From Hymenobacter chitinivorans DSM 11115 (GTDB taxonomy: Bacteria; Bacteroidota; Bacteroidia; Cytophagales; Hymenobacteraceae), in the NCBI RefSeq assembly GCF_002797555.1, contig NZ_PGFA01000002.1:682001-746000 (forward strand): a stretch of 64,000 nt of DNA, written 5' to 3'. Every line of letters begins with the position of its first letter. Within the stretch, counting starts at the first letter, position 1. A program made the position numbers and the translations under genes. The notes below the pieces were generated by a model, which worked only from the letters and a program-made list of their open reading frames with translations, ran no database searches and was not told where the DNA came from. This document shows, piece after piece, positions 1-8,572 of the stretch.

Positions 1-529
1 TGCCGCAGAGGTAGGGCAGGGTAAACGACGTAAACTTGGGGGAGTTGTTGGCCGGGAAAGCGCGGTTGTTCAGGTAGGCCTCCACGTGGAAGGACTTCTC
101 GGCGGAGTTCACCACGTTGCGCATTCCCGCCGACCGATTTTCCTCATTCACGCTAAGCAGCCACTGGCCGCGCTCCAGCATAACCTCCCCTTCAAAAATG
201 TTGAGTTGGTACGAAAAGCCGGACGCGCAGCCCGCGGGGGAGATAATCGTCTGGCTAGTGCGGTACAGAGTCGCCGACAAACTGCCCGGGGTGCTCAAGG
301 AGCAGCCATCCTTGGTAGCCAGCAGCGTGATTTTGGGCCCGGTCTCAACTGAGGTAGAAATGTCCCGGTAATAACGCACCGTGACGCGGTACTTGCGGTA
401 GTCGGAAAAGTTGCCCAAAGACTCATACGTTAAGTCGCCGCCCAGAATGTGGCTGGCCCGGGCGGAGACACTCCAACCAAGGCCGATAAGGCCCAGAAAT
501 AGTAAACGAAGCAAGAATCGGTGCTGCAT
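1..529 (-). CDS. Secreted surface protein, N-terminal part (gliding-motility/T9SS-type), runs off the left edge
   Basis: Only the first 176 codons lie in the window; the frame is open to the edge. The start is the ATG at 529, followed by a clear signal peptide (positively charged MQHRF, a Leu-rich core, then SVSARA). Mature sequence begins SHILGGDLTYESLG, a motif I know from large Bacteroidota surface proteins that usually end in a gliding-motility-associated or type IX secretion sorting domain. That C-terminus would lie beyond the edge, so export by T9SS is inference. No good TAnnTTTG box was found upstream. The gene is transcribed in the same direction as the OmpA lipoprotein at 659-1666, whose terminator separates the two. 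Confidence 0.75.
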   Translation of the reverse strand, partial: MQHRFLLRLLFLGLIGLGWSVSARASHILGGDLTYESLGNFSDYRKYRVTVRYYRDISTSVETGPKITLLATKDGCSLSTPGSLSATLYRTSQTIISPAGCASGFSYQLNIFEGEVMLERGQWLLSVNEENRSAGMRNVVNSAEKSFHVEAYLNNRAFPANNSPKFTSFTLPYLCG

Positions 530-570
530 AGAAGGTAGGCGTTGAGTGAAATACAGAAGAATATTGGGCG

Positions 571-600
571 AAAAAACAAAGCAGCCCGCCGGCTGCTTTG
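571..600 (-). terminator. Rho-independent terminator of the OmpA lipoprotein gene
   Basis: A perfect 10-bp stem (577-586 with 591-600) closes a 4-nt loop and is followed on the minus strand by six T. It lies 60 nt beyond the stop codon at 659. Confidence 0.85.
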
Positions 601-658
601 TCCAGTTTATTCCGTTAAAATACAGTAGGTTCAGGCCGGAAACAACAGCTGTGCGGGC

Positions 659-1666
659 CTACTTGCCAGTCGTTGAGTTCGAGTCCAGAATCTTGAGCAG
701 CTCGTTGAGCTTGGGCGTCAGGATGATTTCGGTGCGGCGGTTCAAGGCCTTGTTCTGGGGCGAGTCATTGGCCGCCACCGGAATGTACTGGCTGCGGCCC
801 GAGGCCGTGATGCGCTGGGGCTCCACGCCACCACTGGTAATGAGGCGGGCAATTTCGGTGGCCCGCAGCACGCTCAAATCCCAGTTGTCCTGCATGGCAG
901 CCGTGGGCCGGCTGAAGGGCACGTTGTCGGTATGGCCTTCCACTACCACGTTCACGTCGGGCTGGTTTTTGAGCACGGCGGCCAGCTGCTTTAGCGCCTC
1001 CTGGCCCTTGGGGTCCACTTTGGTCGAGCCCGTTTTGAACAGCAGCTGCTCCGACAGCGACACGTACACCTTGCCGTCCTTCATCTTCACCTGCAAATCA
1101 GTGCCCTGGAAGCCGCGCAGGGCGTTGCTCACGCTGGCTTTGAGGTCATTTACGGCTTTGTCCTTGTCGGCCAGGGCCTGCTGCAGCTCGGCCAGCCGGG
1201 CCTCGCGCACCTTCAGGTCGGCGTTGAGCTTGTCGATGTCGGCCTTGCTGCGACGGAGGTTGGTGTCCAGCTCGCCCAGCTCGGCCTCGCGCCGGGCCAG
1301 GTCCTTGGCCACCTTGTTATAGTCGGCCGATTTATCGGCCATGGCCCGGTCACTGTTTTTGAGGAGCTTGTCGTAGCTGTCGGTGAGCTGGGTGTAGAGC
1401 GAGCGGGTGCGGCGCAGGGCGTTGCCGGTCTGGGCCGAGTCCTCGGTGAGGCGCTTGTTGTTGAGGCGCATTTCGGTCAGCTCGTCGGTGGCTTTTTTGA
1501 GCTCGGTCACGGCTTGCCGCTGCTGACGCTCGGCTTCGGCCTTGCCCTGCTCGGTGGCCTGCTGCCGGGCCCGCAGGTCGTCGTATTTTTTGGAAGCCAC
1601 GCAGCCCGGCAGCGCCGTGCCCGCCAGCACGGCCAGGCCCAGCAGGAGAGAAGGAGTTTTTTTCAC
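659..1666 (-). CDS. OmpA family lipoprotein with long coiled-coil
   Basis: 335 aa, probably an outer-membrane lipoprotein that binds peptidoglycan. I chose the GTG at 1666 (VKKTPSLLLGLAVLAG...) because it begins a proper lipoprotein signal with lipobox LPGC; a longer reading from the GTG at 1690 adds eight residues before the charged start. Residues about 25-195 are a heptad-rich, Lys/Glu/Ala-rich coiled coil. The C-terminal 120 residues are an OmpA/MotB domain (LLFKTGSTKVDPKG, VVVEGHTDNVPF, NRRTEI). The architecture resembles Bacteroidota OmpA proteins and MotB-like anchors. Upstream, TACCTTGC at 1731-1738 is a weak -7 box. Confidence 0.85.
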   Translation of the reverse strand: MKKTPSLLLGLAVLAGTALPGCVASKKYDDLRARQQATEQGKAEAERQQRQAVTELKKATDELTEMRLNNKRLTEDSAQTGNALRRTRSLYTQLTDSYDKLLKNSDRAMADKSADYNKVAKDLARREAELGELDTNLRRSKADIDKLNADLKVREARLAELQQALADKDKAVNDLKASVSNALRGFQGTDLQVKMKDGKVYVSLSEQLLFKTGSTKVDPKGQEALKQLAAVLKNQPDVNVVVEGHTDNVPFSRPTAAMQDNWDLSVLRATEIARLITSGGVEPQRITASGRSQYIPVAANDSPQNKALNRRTEIILTPKLNELLKILDSNSTTGK

Positions 1667-1792
1667 GCAGGTATTATCTTGAATAAGCACTACTAGGGGG
1701 CTGATTTCGTTGGGAATCAGTCTCCCCGCGGCAAGGTAATGAGGCCGGGCCGCATCTGCCAGTCACGGCCCGCTGGCGTTGGTTTTTCGGCT

Positions 1793-1800
1793 TATATTTG
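1793..1800 (+). promoter_or_regulatory. -7 promoter element of the aldolase gene
   Basis: TATATTTG matches the Bacteroidota -7 consensus TAnnTTTG exactly and lies 36 nt before the ATG at 1837. No good TTG is found at the -33 spacing. Its position argues against any start codon upstream of 1837. Confidence 0.6.
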
Positions 1801-1836
1801 TTTACGTCTTCAAGCTTACCTTTTACCGCACTGCGT

Positions 1837-2886
1837 ATGGCTACCCCACTTTCCCTGAGTGCCGAAACCGAGGCCCTGCTCCAGCACGAGTGCAAAACCA
1901 TCAGCCGCGACCTGCTCCACCAGCCGGGCCCCGACTTTCTGGACCGCTGCTTCGTACCTAGCAGCCGGCCGCCCCAGGTGTTGCGTAGCCTCGGGCAGCT
2001 CTACCACCACGGCCGCCTGGCTGGCACCGGTTACCTGAGCATTCTGCCCGTCGACCAAGGCATCGAGCACACGGCCGGGGCCTCGTTCGGGCCTAACCCG
2101 ATGTACTTCGACCCCGAAAATATTATCCGGCTGGCTCTGGAAGGCGGCTGCAACGCCGTGGCTACCACCTTTGGCACCTTCGGGACGGTGGCCCGCAAAT
2201 ACGCCCATAAAATCCCGTTCCTGGTTAAAATCAACCACAACGAGCTGCTCACCTACCCCAATAAGTTCGACCAGGTTCTGTTTGGCTCGGTGGAAGAAGC
2301 CTGGAATCTGGGCGCGGTGGCCGTGGGCGCCACCATTTACTTCGGCTCCGAGCAGTCCAACCGCCAGCTTATCGAAGTTAGCCAGGCCTTCGAGCGGGCC
2401 CACGAGCTGGGTATGGCCACCGTGCTCTGGTGCTACACCCGCAACGACGCCTTCAAAACTGCCGATAAGGATTACCACGTGGCCACCGACCTCACCGGGC
2501 AGGCCAACCACCTGGGCGTCACCATCGGGGCCGACATCATCAAGCAGAAGCTGCCCGAAACCAACGGCGGCTTCGCGGCCCTGAAGTTTGGCAAAACCCA
2601 CCCGGCCATGTACCAAAGCCTCTCCTCCGACCACCCCATCGACCTGACCCGCTACCAGGTGGCCAACTGCTACATGGGCCGCATCGGGCTCATCAACTCG
2701 GGTGGGGAAAGCAAAGGTGCCTCCGACCAGGCCGATGCCGTGCGCACGGCCATCATCAACAAACGCGCCGGCGGCCAGGGCCTGATTTCGGGCCGCAAGG
2801 CGTTTCAGCGGCCCTTTGCCGAAGGCGTAGCGCTGCTCAACGCCATTCAGGACGTCTACCTCGACCAAGCCATTACGCTTGCGTAA
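1837..2886 (+). CDS. fbaB: Class I fructose-bisphosphate aldolase (DhnA/FbaB type)
   Basis: 349 aa cytosolic enzyme that cleaves fructose 1,6-bisphosphate to glyceraldehyde-3-phosphate and dihydroxyacetone phosphate by a Schiff-base lysine. Family hallmarks are SILPVDQGIEH, FDPENIIRLALEGGCNAVAT, the barrel strand with ADIIKQKLPE (a lysine in the region where this family forms its Schiff base) and the late glycines LINSGGESKGASDQ. The length fits the FbaB family, not the shorter archaeal form. The ATG at 1837 is preferred because an upstream in-frame TTG at 1798 overlaps the -7 box. It stands alone between divergent and following genes and has its own promoter. Confidence 0.87.
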   Translation: MATPLSLSAETEALLQHECKTISRDLLHQPGPDFLDRCFVPSSRPPQVLRSLGQLYHHGRLAGTGYLSILPVDQGIEHTAGASFGPNPMYFDPENIIRLALEGGCNAVATTFGTFGTVARKYAHKIPFLVKINHNELLTYPNKFDQVLFGSVEEAWNLGAVAVGATIYFGSEQSNRQLIEVSQAFERAHELGMATVLWCYTRNDAFKTADKDYHVATDLTGQANHLGVTIGADIIKQKLPETNGGFAALKFGKTHPAMYQSLSSDHPIDLTRYQVANCYMGRIGLINSGGESKGASDQADAVRTAIINKRAGGQGLISGRKAFQRPFAEGVALLNAIQDVYLDQAITLA

Positions 2887-2931
2887 AAGCCCCGAGGCCC
2901 GCTGCATAGCAATGTAATCGGGCCGCTGACT

Positions 2932-2939
2932 TACCTTTG
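2932..2939 (+). promoter_or_regulatory. -7 promoter element of accD
   Basis: TACCTTTG fits TAnnTTTG and sits 82 nt upstream of the accD start. No TTG was found at the expected -33 position. Confidence 0.5.
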
Positions 2940-3021
2940 CCTGCCACACAGCCCGCAAGTAACGCTTACGTATTGGCCGCCGGCCCCGCTACGCTTACCT
3001 TGCAGCTTCCAACTAATAAGA

Positions 3022-3918
3022 ATGACTACCCCAATGTCTTGGTTTAAGCGCGTAGAGAAAGGCATCGTCACCCCGACGGAGCAGAAGAAGGAGACGCCCG
3101 ACGGCCTGTGGTACAAGTGTCCGGAGTGCAAAACGGTGGCCACCATGGCCGAGCACAAACGGCTGCTGTACACCTGTGCCAAGTGCAACCACCACGACCG
3201 GGTCGACTCGGCCGAGTACTTCGAAATCCTGTTCGACCACAACCAGTTCACCGAGCTGGACGAGAACCTGACCTCCGGCGACCCGCTGCACTTCGTCGAT
3301 ACCAAGGCCTATCCGCAGCGCGTGGCCGCTACCCAGAAAAGCACCGGCCTCAAAGATGCCGTGCGCACGGCCCACGGCCGCCTCAACGGCCTGGAGCTGG
3401 TAGTGGCCTGCATGGATTTCAAATTCATCGGGGGCTCCATGGGCTCGGTGGTGGGCGAGAAAATTGCCCGTGCCATCGACTACGCCCGCCAAAACCGCAT
3501 TCCGTTCCTGATGATTTCTAAGTCGGGTGGGGCGCGCATGATGGAGGCTGGCTACTCCCTGATGCAGATGGCCAAGACCTCGGCCAAGCTGGCCCTGCTC
3601 TCCGAAGCCGGCATTCCCTACATTTCCATGCTCACCGACCCCACCACGGGCGGCGTCACGGCTTCCTTCGCCATGCTCGGCGACTTCAACATTGCCGAAC
3701 CCGGCGCCCTGATTGGCTTTGCCGGCCCGCGGGTTATCAAAGAAACCATTGGTAAGGATTTGCCCAAGGATTTCCAAAGCTCCGAGTTCGTGCTCGAGCA
3801 CGGCTTCCTCGACTTCATCGTGGACCGCAAGGACCTCAAGCAGCGCCTCACCGATTTGCTGACCATGCTGCGGCCCGCGGAAGTAGCTGTGGCTCAGCCC
3901 CAGCCGACGCTACGCTAA
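3022..3918 (+). CDS. accD: Acetyl-CoA carboxylase carboxyltransferase subunit beta
   Basis: 298 aa. Together with AccA it transfers carboxyl from biotin to acetyl-CoA, the committed step of fatty-acid synthesis. An N-terminal four-cysteine zinc ribbon is visible (C33, C36, C52, C55), followed by the crotonase-fold domain with FIGGSMGSVVGEK, KSGGARMMEAG and PTTGGVTASFA. The start may be the ATG at 3022 or at 3034 (MSWFKRVEKG), which looks more like the family's usual N-terminus; the difference is four residues. A strong hairpin terminator follows, so the gene is probably monocistronic; accA is not in the window. Confidence 0.95.
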   Translation: MTTPMSWFKRVEKGIVTPTEQKKETPDGLWYKCPECKTVATMAEHKRLLYTCAKCNHHDRVDSAEYFEILFDHNQFTELDENLTSGDPLHFVDTKAYPQRVAATQKSTGLKDAVRTAHGRLNGLELVVACMDFKFIGGSMGSVVGEKIARAIDYARQNRIPFLMISKSGGARMMEAGYSLMQMAKTSAKLALLSEAGIPYISMLTDPTTGGVTASFAMLGDFNIAEPGALIGFAGPRVIKETIGKDLPKDFQSSEFVLEHGFLDFIVDRKDLKQRLTDLLTMLRPAEVAVAQPQPTLR

Positions 3919-3950
3919 GTTGGACCAAATTTTCGGCAAGCTTTTTGGAA

Positions 3951-3996
3951 AAAGCCCGTTCAACGCCTTTCCGGGGCGCTGAACGGGCTTTCCTTT
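3951..3996 (+). terminator. Terminator after accD
   Basis: Arms 3951-3967 and 3975-3991 pair over 17 positions with one mismatch and are followed by CCTTTTC. It separates accD from the OmpA pair. Confidence 0.8.
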
Positions 3997-4048
3997 TCAC
4001 CTGGTCGAAAATTTTAATCTGTTGTTCAGCTCCGTATAGCCAGCAGGC

Positions 4049-4056
4049 TATATTTG
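4049..4056 (+). promoter_or_regulatory. -7 promoter element of the first glycine-zipper OmpA gene
   Basis: TATATTTG is an exact TAnnTTTG match 86 nt before the ATG at 4143. A TTG at 4022-4024 is a little too far upstream (24 nt gap) for a standard -33 element. Confidence 0.6.
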
Positions 4057-4142
4057 GCGAACATTTTACCAGCAAGTCAAGTAAGCACATCCGGACTGGT
4101 AAGCAAACCCGCTCTTTTTTTCTTTCCACCAATTCTCTTCTG

Positions 4143-4883
4143 ATGAAATCTCCCAAATCCCTTCTGGCCCTGTTCATGGCCTTGACCATGTTCCTCGGCT
4201 CCTGCGCTTCGTCGCAGCCCGCTAGCCAGCCTGACCTGTCGACCAATAATGGCACGGGCGCCCGCAAAACCGGTATGAGCAAAACGGCCAAAGGTGGCCT
4301 GATTGGTGCCGGCGCCGGCGCCGCTGCTGGGGCCGTGCTCGGCCGCGTAATCGGTGGTAAAAACGGTACCGCAGCCGGTGCCATCATTGGCGCCGCCGTG
4401 GGTGGTACCGGTGGGGCCCTGATTGGCCGCAAGATGGATAAGCAGGCCGAAGAACTGCAGCGCGACATGAAAAACGCCCGCGTGGAGCGCGTTGGCGAGG
4501 GTATCAAAATTACCTTCGATTCGGGCATCCTTTTCGACACCAACAAGTCGGATCTGCGTGCGGCTTCGCAAACCGAAATCACCAAGATGGCTGAAGTGCT
4601 GAAAAAGTACCCCGACACGAACGTCATCATCGAAGGCCACACCGACAACTCCGGTTCGGACGCCATCAACCAGCCCCTGTCGGAGCGCCGCGCTCAGGCT
4701 GTGGCCAACTACACCATCAGCCAGGGCGTGGATGCTTCGCGTGTTCAGACCAAAGGCTATGGCTCGTCGCAGCCCGTGGCCGACAACACCACGGCTGAAG
4801 GCAAGCAGGCTAACCGCCGCGTAGAAGTTGCCATCTTCGCTAACGAGAAAATGAAGAAGGCTGCTGAGAACGGCACCCTGTAA
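4143..4883 (+). CDS. OmpA family lipoprotein with glycine zipper
   Basis: 246 aa. The ATG at 4143 gives a lipoprotein signal (MKSPKSLLALFMALTMFLGSC); an open frame extends further upstream but runs through the promoter and the accD terminator. Residues about 40-100 form a glycine-zipper segment (KTAKGGLIGAGAGAAAGAVL, GTAAGAIIGAAVGG), followed by an OmpA C-terminal domain (ITFDSGILFDTNKSDL, VIIEGHTDNSGSD, NRRVEV). It is predicted to be lipid-anchored and to contact peptidoglycan. The gene at 5345 is a close paralogue, so this is a tandem duplication. A strong terminator separates the two. Confidence 0.88.
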   Translation: MKSPKSLLALFMALTMFLGSCASSQPASQPDLSTNNGTGARKTGMSKTAKGGLIGAGAGAAAGAVLGRVIGGKNGTAAGAIIGAAVGGTGGALIGRKMDKQAEELQRDMKNARVERVGEGIKITFDSGILFDTNKSDLRAASQTEITKMAEVLKKYPDTNVIIEGHTDNSGSDAINQPLSERRAQAVANYTISQGVDASRVQTKGYGSSQPVADNTTAEGKQANRRVEVAIFANEKMKKAAENGTL

Positions 4884-4908
4884 GCTGCCAAACCAAGCTT
4901 AAACACAT

Positions 4909-4940
4909 AAAAGGCCGCACCATTTTGGTGCGGCCTTTTT
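4909..4940 (+). terminator. Terminator after the first OmpA gene
   Basis: 13-bp perfect stem (4910-4922 with 4926-4938), 3-nt loop and a T-run. Confidence 0.9.
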
Positions 4941-5344
4941 GTTGGCATTTTTGGGCTAATCAATAGCAGTAGAAACTTAGCACCCTGACTAAGATTAATT
5001 TAAACTAATTAGCTATAAATAGAAACTGCCAGTTGAAAGCTGATTTATGCGTAAATAAACAATAGAAAGCTGGCGATAAAAGAATGGCTTTAATCAAGTC
5101 GGTGATGGCAATAGATTGTCTCTATTTGGCGTTAGTAAAAATATTCTTTCGCCTTGAAAAGACGCTTTTCGGAACTGAAAACAGGTTTTTTTAAATTTTT
5201 TTGCCCTTTGATATAGTTTGGCAAGGGGATTGCAAAATGCTTGACAACAGACGGTCAAACTTTCTGGCAAAAGCAGAAGTTTGTTCATCAAAAGAAAAAC
5301 CTCTGCATATTTACATCACACCAAAAACACTAACTCCCAACAAG
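4941..5344 (+). other. AT-rich leader/intergenic region before the second OmpA gene
   Basis: About 400 nt with no convincing gene. It is conspicuously richer in A/T than the surroundings, with a T-rich block at 5186-5202. TATAGTTTG at 5212-5220 is one base too long for the TAnnTTTG consensus but is the best promoter candidate. Short minus-strand frames here have no supporting features. Confidence 0.5.
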
Positions 5345-6055
5345 ATGAAAACCCTTCGTTCGTATTTCGCAATTATGATGGCAGTGTTGCTGCTGGGTAC
5401 GAGCTACGCTCAGGCTCAGACAACGACTACCACGGAGAAAAAGCCCTGGAGCAAAACGGCTAAAGGCGCTATCATCGGTGGCTTGGGTGGTGCCGCCGGC
5501 GGTGCCGTGCTGGGCCGCGTGATTGGCGGTAAGTCGGGCACGGCCAAAGGTGCTATCATTGGTGCTGCCGTGGGCGGTGGTGCCGGGGCCCTGATTGGTC
5601 GCCGCATGGACAAGCAGGCCGCTGAGCTGAAGCGGGAAATGGCTGGTGCCCGCGTAGAGCGGGTTGGGGAAGGCATCAAAATCACCTTCGATTCGGGCCT
5701 GTTGTTCGCCAAGAACTCGGCTGCGCTGACCTCGACGGCCCAGGAAAATATTGCTGAGCTGGCTAAAACCCTCATCAAATACAACGACACCAACGTTATT
5801 GTGGAAGGCCACACCGACACCAGCGGTTCGGACGCCATCAACGACCCTCTGTCGCAGCGCCGGGCTCAGGCCGTGGCCAACTACGCCCAGCAGCAAGGGG
5901 TAGATGCTTCGCGCTTCACGGTAACGGGTTACGGCTCGAAGCAGCCGGTAGCCGACAACTCGACCGAAGCCGGCCGGATTGCTAACCGCCGCGTGGAAGT
6001 TGCCATCTTCGCTAACGAAAAGCTGAAGAAGGCTGCCGAAAAAGGCACCATCTAA
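5345..6055 (+). CDS. OmpA family protein with glycine zipper (paralogue of 4143-4883)
   Basis: 236 aa. Start ATG 5345 gives a signal peptide MKTLRSYFAIMMAVLLLG ending TSYAQA, without a lipobox cysteine. A Thr-rich spacer leads into a glycine zipper (GAIIGGLGGAAGGAVLG) and an OmpA domain (ITFDSGLLFAKNSAAL, VEGHTDTSGSD, NRRVEVAIFANEKL). It is nearly the same as the upstream gene from the zipper to the C-terminus, but the lipoprotein anchor is replaced by a cleavable signal. The upstream in-frame extension to 5201 is unlikely because it lacks a signal peptide. Confidence 0.88.
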   Translation: MKTLRSYFAIMMAVLLLGTSYAQAQTTTTTEKKPWSKTAKGAIIGGLGGAAGGAVLGRVIGGKSGTAKGAIIGAAVGGGAGALIGRRMDKQAAELKREMAGARVERVGEGIKITFDSGLLFAKNSAALTSTAQENIAELAKTLIKYNDTNVIVEGHTDTSGSDAINDPLSQRRAQAVANYAQQQGVDASRFTVTGYGSKQPVADNSTEAGRIANRRVEVAIFANEKLKKAAEKGTI

Positions 6056-6075
6056 GCTCGTAAGTTGCCAATGTC

Positions 6076-6108
6076 AAAAGGCGGTGCCCTCGGGTGCCGC
6101 CTTTTTTT
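6076..6108 (+). terminator. Terminator after the second OmpA gene
   Basis: GC-rich hairpin (GGCGG...CCGCC with two wobble pairs and a C/G inner stem) followed by seven T. Confidence 0.8.
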
Positions 6109-6200
6109 GTGTCTGGTAATGCGGCGGCCACTAGTGGCCGGGCCGCCAGAATCCACACTGTTGAGGCAACCTGGCAGAAGCGGGAGCGGTACAACCAAGC

Positions 6201-6959
6201 ATGACCGATGCCTATTCGCTGCCCGCGGCCGACAAGACCTGGCAGGACCACGTGGTTCTGAACGAGTTTTTCGGCCCTCTCGATCCTAAACCGCGCCGCA
6301 CGCCCATGCGGGAGCTGATTAGCACCCTGCTCTCGCACCGCACCACCCACCACGACGAAGAGCTGGCCTACGACCGGATGCTGGAGGCCTTCGGGGATTG
6401 GGAAGGCGTGCTGGCCGCGCCGACGGCCGACCTAGCCCACGCTATCCGGACCACCCGCTGGCCCGATACCCAGGCGCCCCGCATTCAGGAGATTCTGCGC
6501 CGCCTCAAGGCCGAGCAGGGCAGCTTCACGCTCGATTTCCTGGCCGACTGGCCAGTGGAAAAAGGGTTGGAGTGGCTGACCGACATGCCGGGCATCGGGT
6601 TGAAAACCGCGTCGTTGGTGCTGCTCTTCAACTACCAAAAGCCGGTGTTGCCCGTCGATACGCACGTGCACCGGGTGGCCCAGCGCGTGGGTATGATCGG
6701 GCCGAAAGTGTCGGTGGAAAAAGCCCACCAGGTGCTGCTGGCCCAGCTGCCAAAGGATGCACTGGTGCTGCTCAACTTTCACAAGCACAACTACTGGCAC
6801 GGGCAGCACATCTGCTTTTTTACCAAGCCCGACTGTCCCAATTGCCCCCTGAAGGGCTTCTGCAACTATTATCTGGAGCACTACGGCCCGGCCACGGCCG
6901 AGGCCCTAGCCGCTACGCCTACTCAGTGGGACATTAAGCGCGGGACTCTGCAGCACTAG
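6201..6959 (+). CDS. Endonuclease III-like DNA glycosylase (HhH-GPD, 4Fe-4S)
   Basis: 252 aa base-excision repair enzyme. The helix-hairpin-helix reads LTDMPGIGLKTASLV with candidate catalytic lysine K135, and the catalytic aspartate is D153 in PVDTHVHRV. The iron-sulfur loop has the canonical C-x6-C-x2-C-x5-C spacing (C205, C212, C215, C221). These are the signatures of Nth rather than MutY, which has an extra C-terminal domain. The N-terminal region is slightly longer than E. coli Nth, so it may be the second, Nth-like paralogue of Bacteroidota. A palindrome GGCCACTAGTGGCC sits at 6126-6139. The next gene converges on it with a 3-nt gap. Confidence 0.88.
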   Translation: MTDAYSLPAADKTWQDHVVLNEFFGPLDPKPRRTPMRELISTLLSHRTTHHDEELAYDRMLEAFGDWEGVLAAPTADLAHAIRTTRWPDTQAPRIQEILRRLKAEQGSFTLDFLADWPVEKGLEWLTDMPGIGLKTASLVLLFNYQKPVLPVDTHVHRVAQRVGMIGPKVSVEKAHQVLLAQLPKDALVLLNFHKHNYWHGQHICFFTKPDCPNCPLKGFCNYYLEHYGPATAEALAATPTQWDIKRGTLQH

Positions 6960-6962
6960 CTG

Positions 6963-7460
6963 CTACCGCAACTTACTGAGGCGTACTTTCAGTGTGTCCG
7001 TAAAGGCGTGCAGGTAAACGGGTAGGTTACGCTTTTGGGTGTCAATTAGCCAGAAGCGCCGCTGCCCGGCCTGCTGTACTTCCACGTAATAGCCGCCCCA
7101 GTCACCGGCGTCGGGGGAGCCGATAACAGGGCCTTTCTCCCGCAGTAACTCGGCGGGTATTTGCGAAACCAAGTCTTTTACCAGCGTATACTCAGCCAGG
7201 CTGCGGGCTGCAAACGTGCCGTCATAGGGCGCGTCGCTACGGGGATAAGCGTCCTTGGTGTCTTCTTGCAGGGTTTGCGCCTGGGTATCGAGCTTGTATA
7301 TTTCGATGCAGCTTTCTCCCTGGCATTCTCCGTAAAACGAACCGAAAAGGATGGGTGTTTGGTCAAACTCCGCACTTGATTCGACCTGTTCTTTGTCGCA
7401 GGCACTGAGGCCAATGGTAGTAAGCGCCACAACGGCAAGCCATAGCATTGAAAATTTCAT
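6963..7460 (-). CDS. Hypothetical lipoprotein
   Basis: 165 aa of unknown function. The ATG at 7460 starts a lipoprotein signal (MKFSMLWLAVVALTTIGLSAC) with lipobox LSAC. The mature part contains a possible disulfide or metal pair (GECQGESC) and a WGGYYVEV segment but no domain I recognise. It converges with the DNA glycosylase gene and is divergent from the radical SAM gene. A longer frame to 7556 would bury the signal peptide and overlap the radical SAM upstream region. Confidence 0.75.
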   Translation of the reverse strand: MKFSMLWLAVVALTTIGLSACDKEQVESSAEFDQTPILFGSFYGECQGESCIEIYKLDTQAQTLQEDTKDAYPRSDAPYDGTFAARSLAEYTLVKDLVSQIPAELLREKGPVIGSPDAGDWGGYYVEVQQAGQRRFWLIDTQKRNLPVYLHAFTDTLKVRLSKLR

Positions 7461-7572
7461 AGGCTGGGTAAAAGACGTGGATGATATACTGGGAAGATCT
7501 GCACGGAACAGAATTGGTTGCATCCGGTTACGAGTACCGGATTCCTGCCGCGGCACCCAGCCGACTCCTGCG

Positions 7573-7580
7573 TACCTTTA
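7573..7580 (+). promoter_or_regulatory. -7-like promoter element of the radical SAM gene
   Basis: TACCTTTA differs from TAnnTTTG only at the last base and lies 8 nt before the ATG at 7589, implying a very short leader. Confidence 0.4.
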
Positions 7581-7588
7581 GCCTCACT

Positions 7589-8572
7589 ATGCGTCTAGTT
7601 CGTCACCCGGTGCTTTGCAACTATTACGTCACTTACCGGTGCAATGCGCGGTGCTCGTTCTGTGATATCTGGGAGAAACCCTCGCCCTATATTCAGCTGG
7701 CCGACGTGGAGCAGAACCTGCGGGACCTGAAGCGGCTGGGCGTGAGCGTCATGGACTTTACCGGTGGGGAGCCGCTGCTGCACCGACAGATTCACGAGTT
7801 TGTGGGTCTGGCCCACGACATGGGCTTTATCACGACCCTGACTACCAACTGCCTGCTCTACCCCAAGTACGCCGAAAAGCTGCGCGGCAAGGTCGATATG
7901 CTGCACTTTTCCCTGGATGCCTCCGAGAAGGAAGTGCACGACAAGGGCAGGGGCGTGGCCTGCTACGACTTCGTGCTGGAAAGCATCCGGGTGGCCAAAG
8001 AGCTGGGGGAGCGGCCCGATATTTTATTCACCGTGTTCCGTGAAAACCTGCACGACCTGGAAGCCGTGTACCGCGACATTGCCCAGCCCAACGGCCTGAT
8101 GCTCATCATCAATCCGGCCTTTGAGTACAACAGCGTGGAAACCGGTGAGCAGCTGACTCCGGCCGAGCTGGATTATCTGTCGGCCTTCGGCAAGAAGCGG
8201 GGTGTATACCTGAACGAGGCCTTTATTCAGCTGCGCAAGGACGGTGGCAACCACGTGGCCGCGCCCGTGTGCAAAGCCGCCAGCACCACGCTGGTCATCT
8301 CGCCGAGCAACGAACTGGTGGTGCCCTGCTACCACTTAGGCGAGCAGAAATTCCCCATTCAGGGCCAGCTCTACGAGCTCTACCAGTCGCCGGAGGTGGG
8401 GCGGATGGTAGCTCTGGAAGGCCGGCTGCCCCAGTGTGAGGGCTGCACCATCAACTGCTACATGCAGCCCAGCTTCGCAGTCGAAATCAACAAGTACTTC
8501 TGGCAGGCCCTGCCCAGCACCCTCAAATACAACGTCCAGAAAGGGACCTGGCGGCGAATGCTGGCCCGATAA
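7589..8572 (+). CDS. Radical SAM protein with SPASM-like C-terminus
   Basis: 327 aa. The radical SAM cluster motif C18-x3-C22-x2-C25 (YRCNARCSFC) is followed by the SAM-binding FTGGEPLLH and LHFSLDAS. C-terminal cysteines (PVCKAA, VVPCYH, CEGCTINC) suggest an auxiliary Fe-S cluster of the SPASM/Twitch kind, typical of peptide- or protein-modifying enzymes and some cofactor-maturation enzymes. No precursor peptide or partner enzyme is seen next to it, so the substrate is unknown. The start was chosen at 7589 because it lies just after a -7-like box; an open frame upstream overlaps the divergent lipoprotein's leader. Confidence 0.85.
   Translation: MRLVRHPVLCNYYVTYRCNARCSFCDIWEKPSPYIQLADVEQNLRDLKRLGVSVMDFTGGEPLLHRQIHEFVGLAHDMGFITTLTTNCLLYPKYAEKLRGKVDMLHFSLDASEKEVHDKGRGVACYDFVLESIRVAKELGERPDILFTVFRENLHDLEAVYRDIAQPNGLMLIINPAFEYNSVETGEQLTPAELDYLSAFGKKRGVYLNEAFIQLRKDGGNHVAAPVCKAASTTLVISPSNELVVPCYHLGEQKFPIQGQLYELYQSPEVGRMVALEGRLPQCEGCTINCYMQPSFAVEINKYFWQALPSTLKYNVQKGTWRRMLAR

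Noticed and set aside
1816..2958. Minus-strand frame opposite the aldolase gene
   Set aside because: Shadow of the aldolase codons; no start context or domain.
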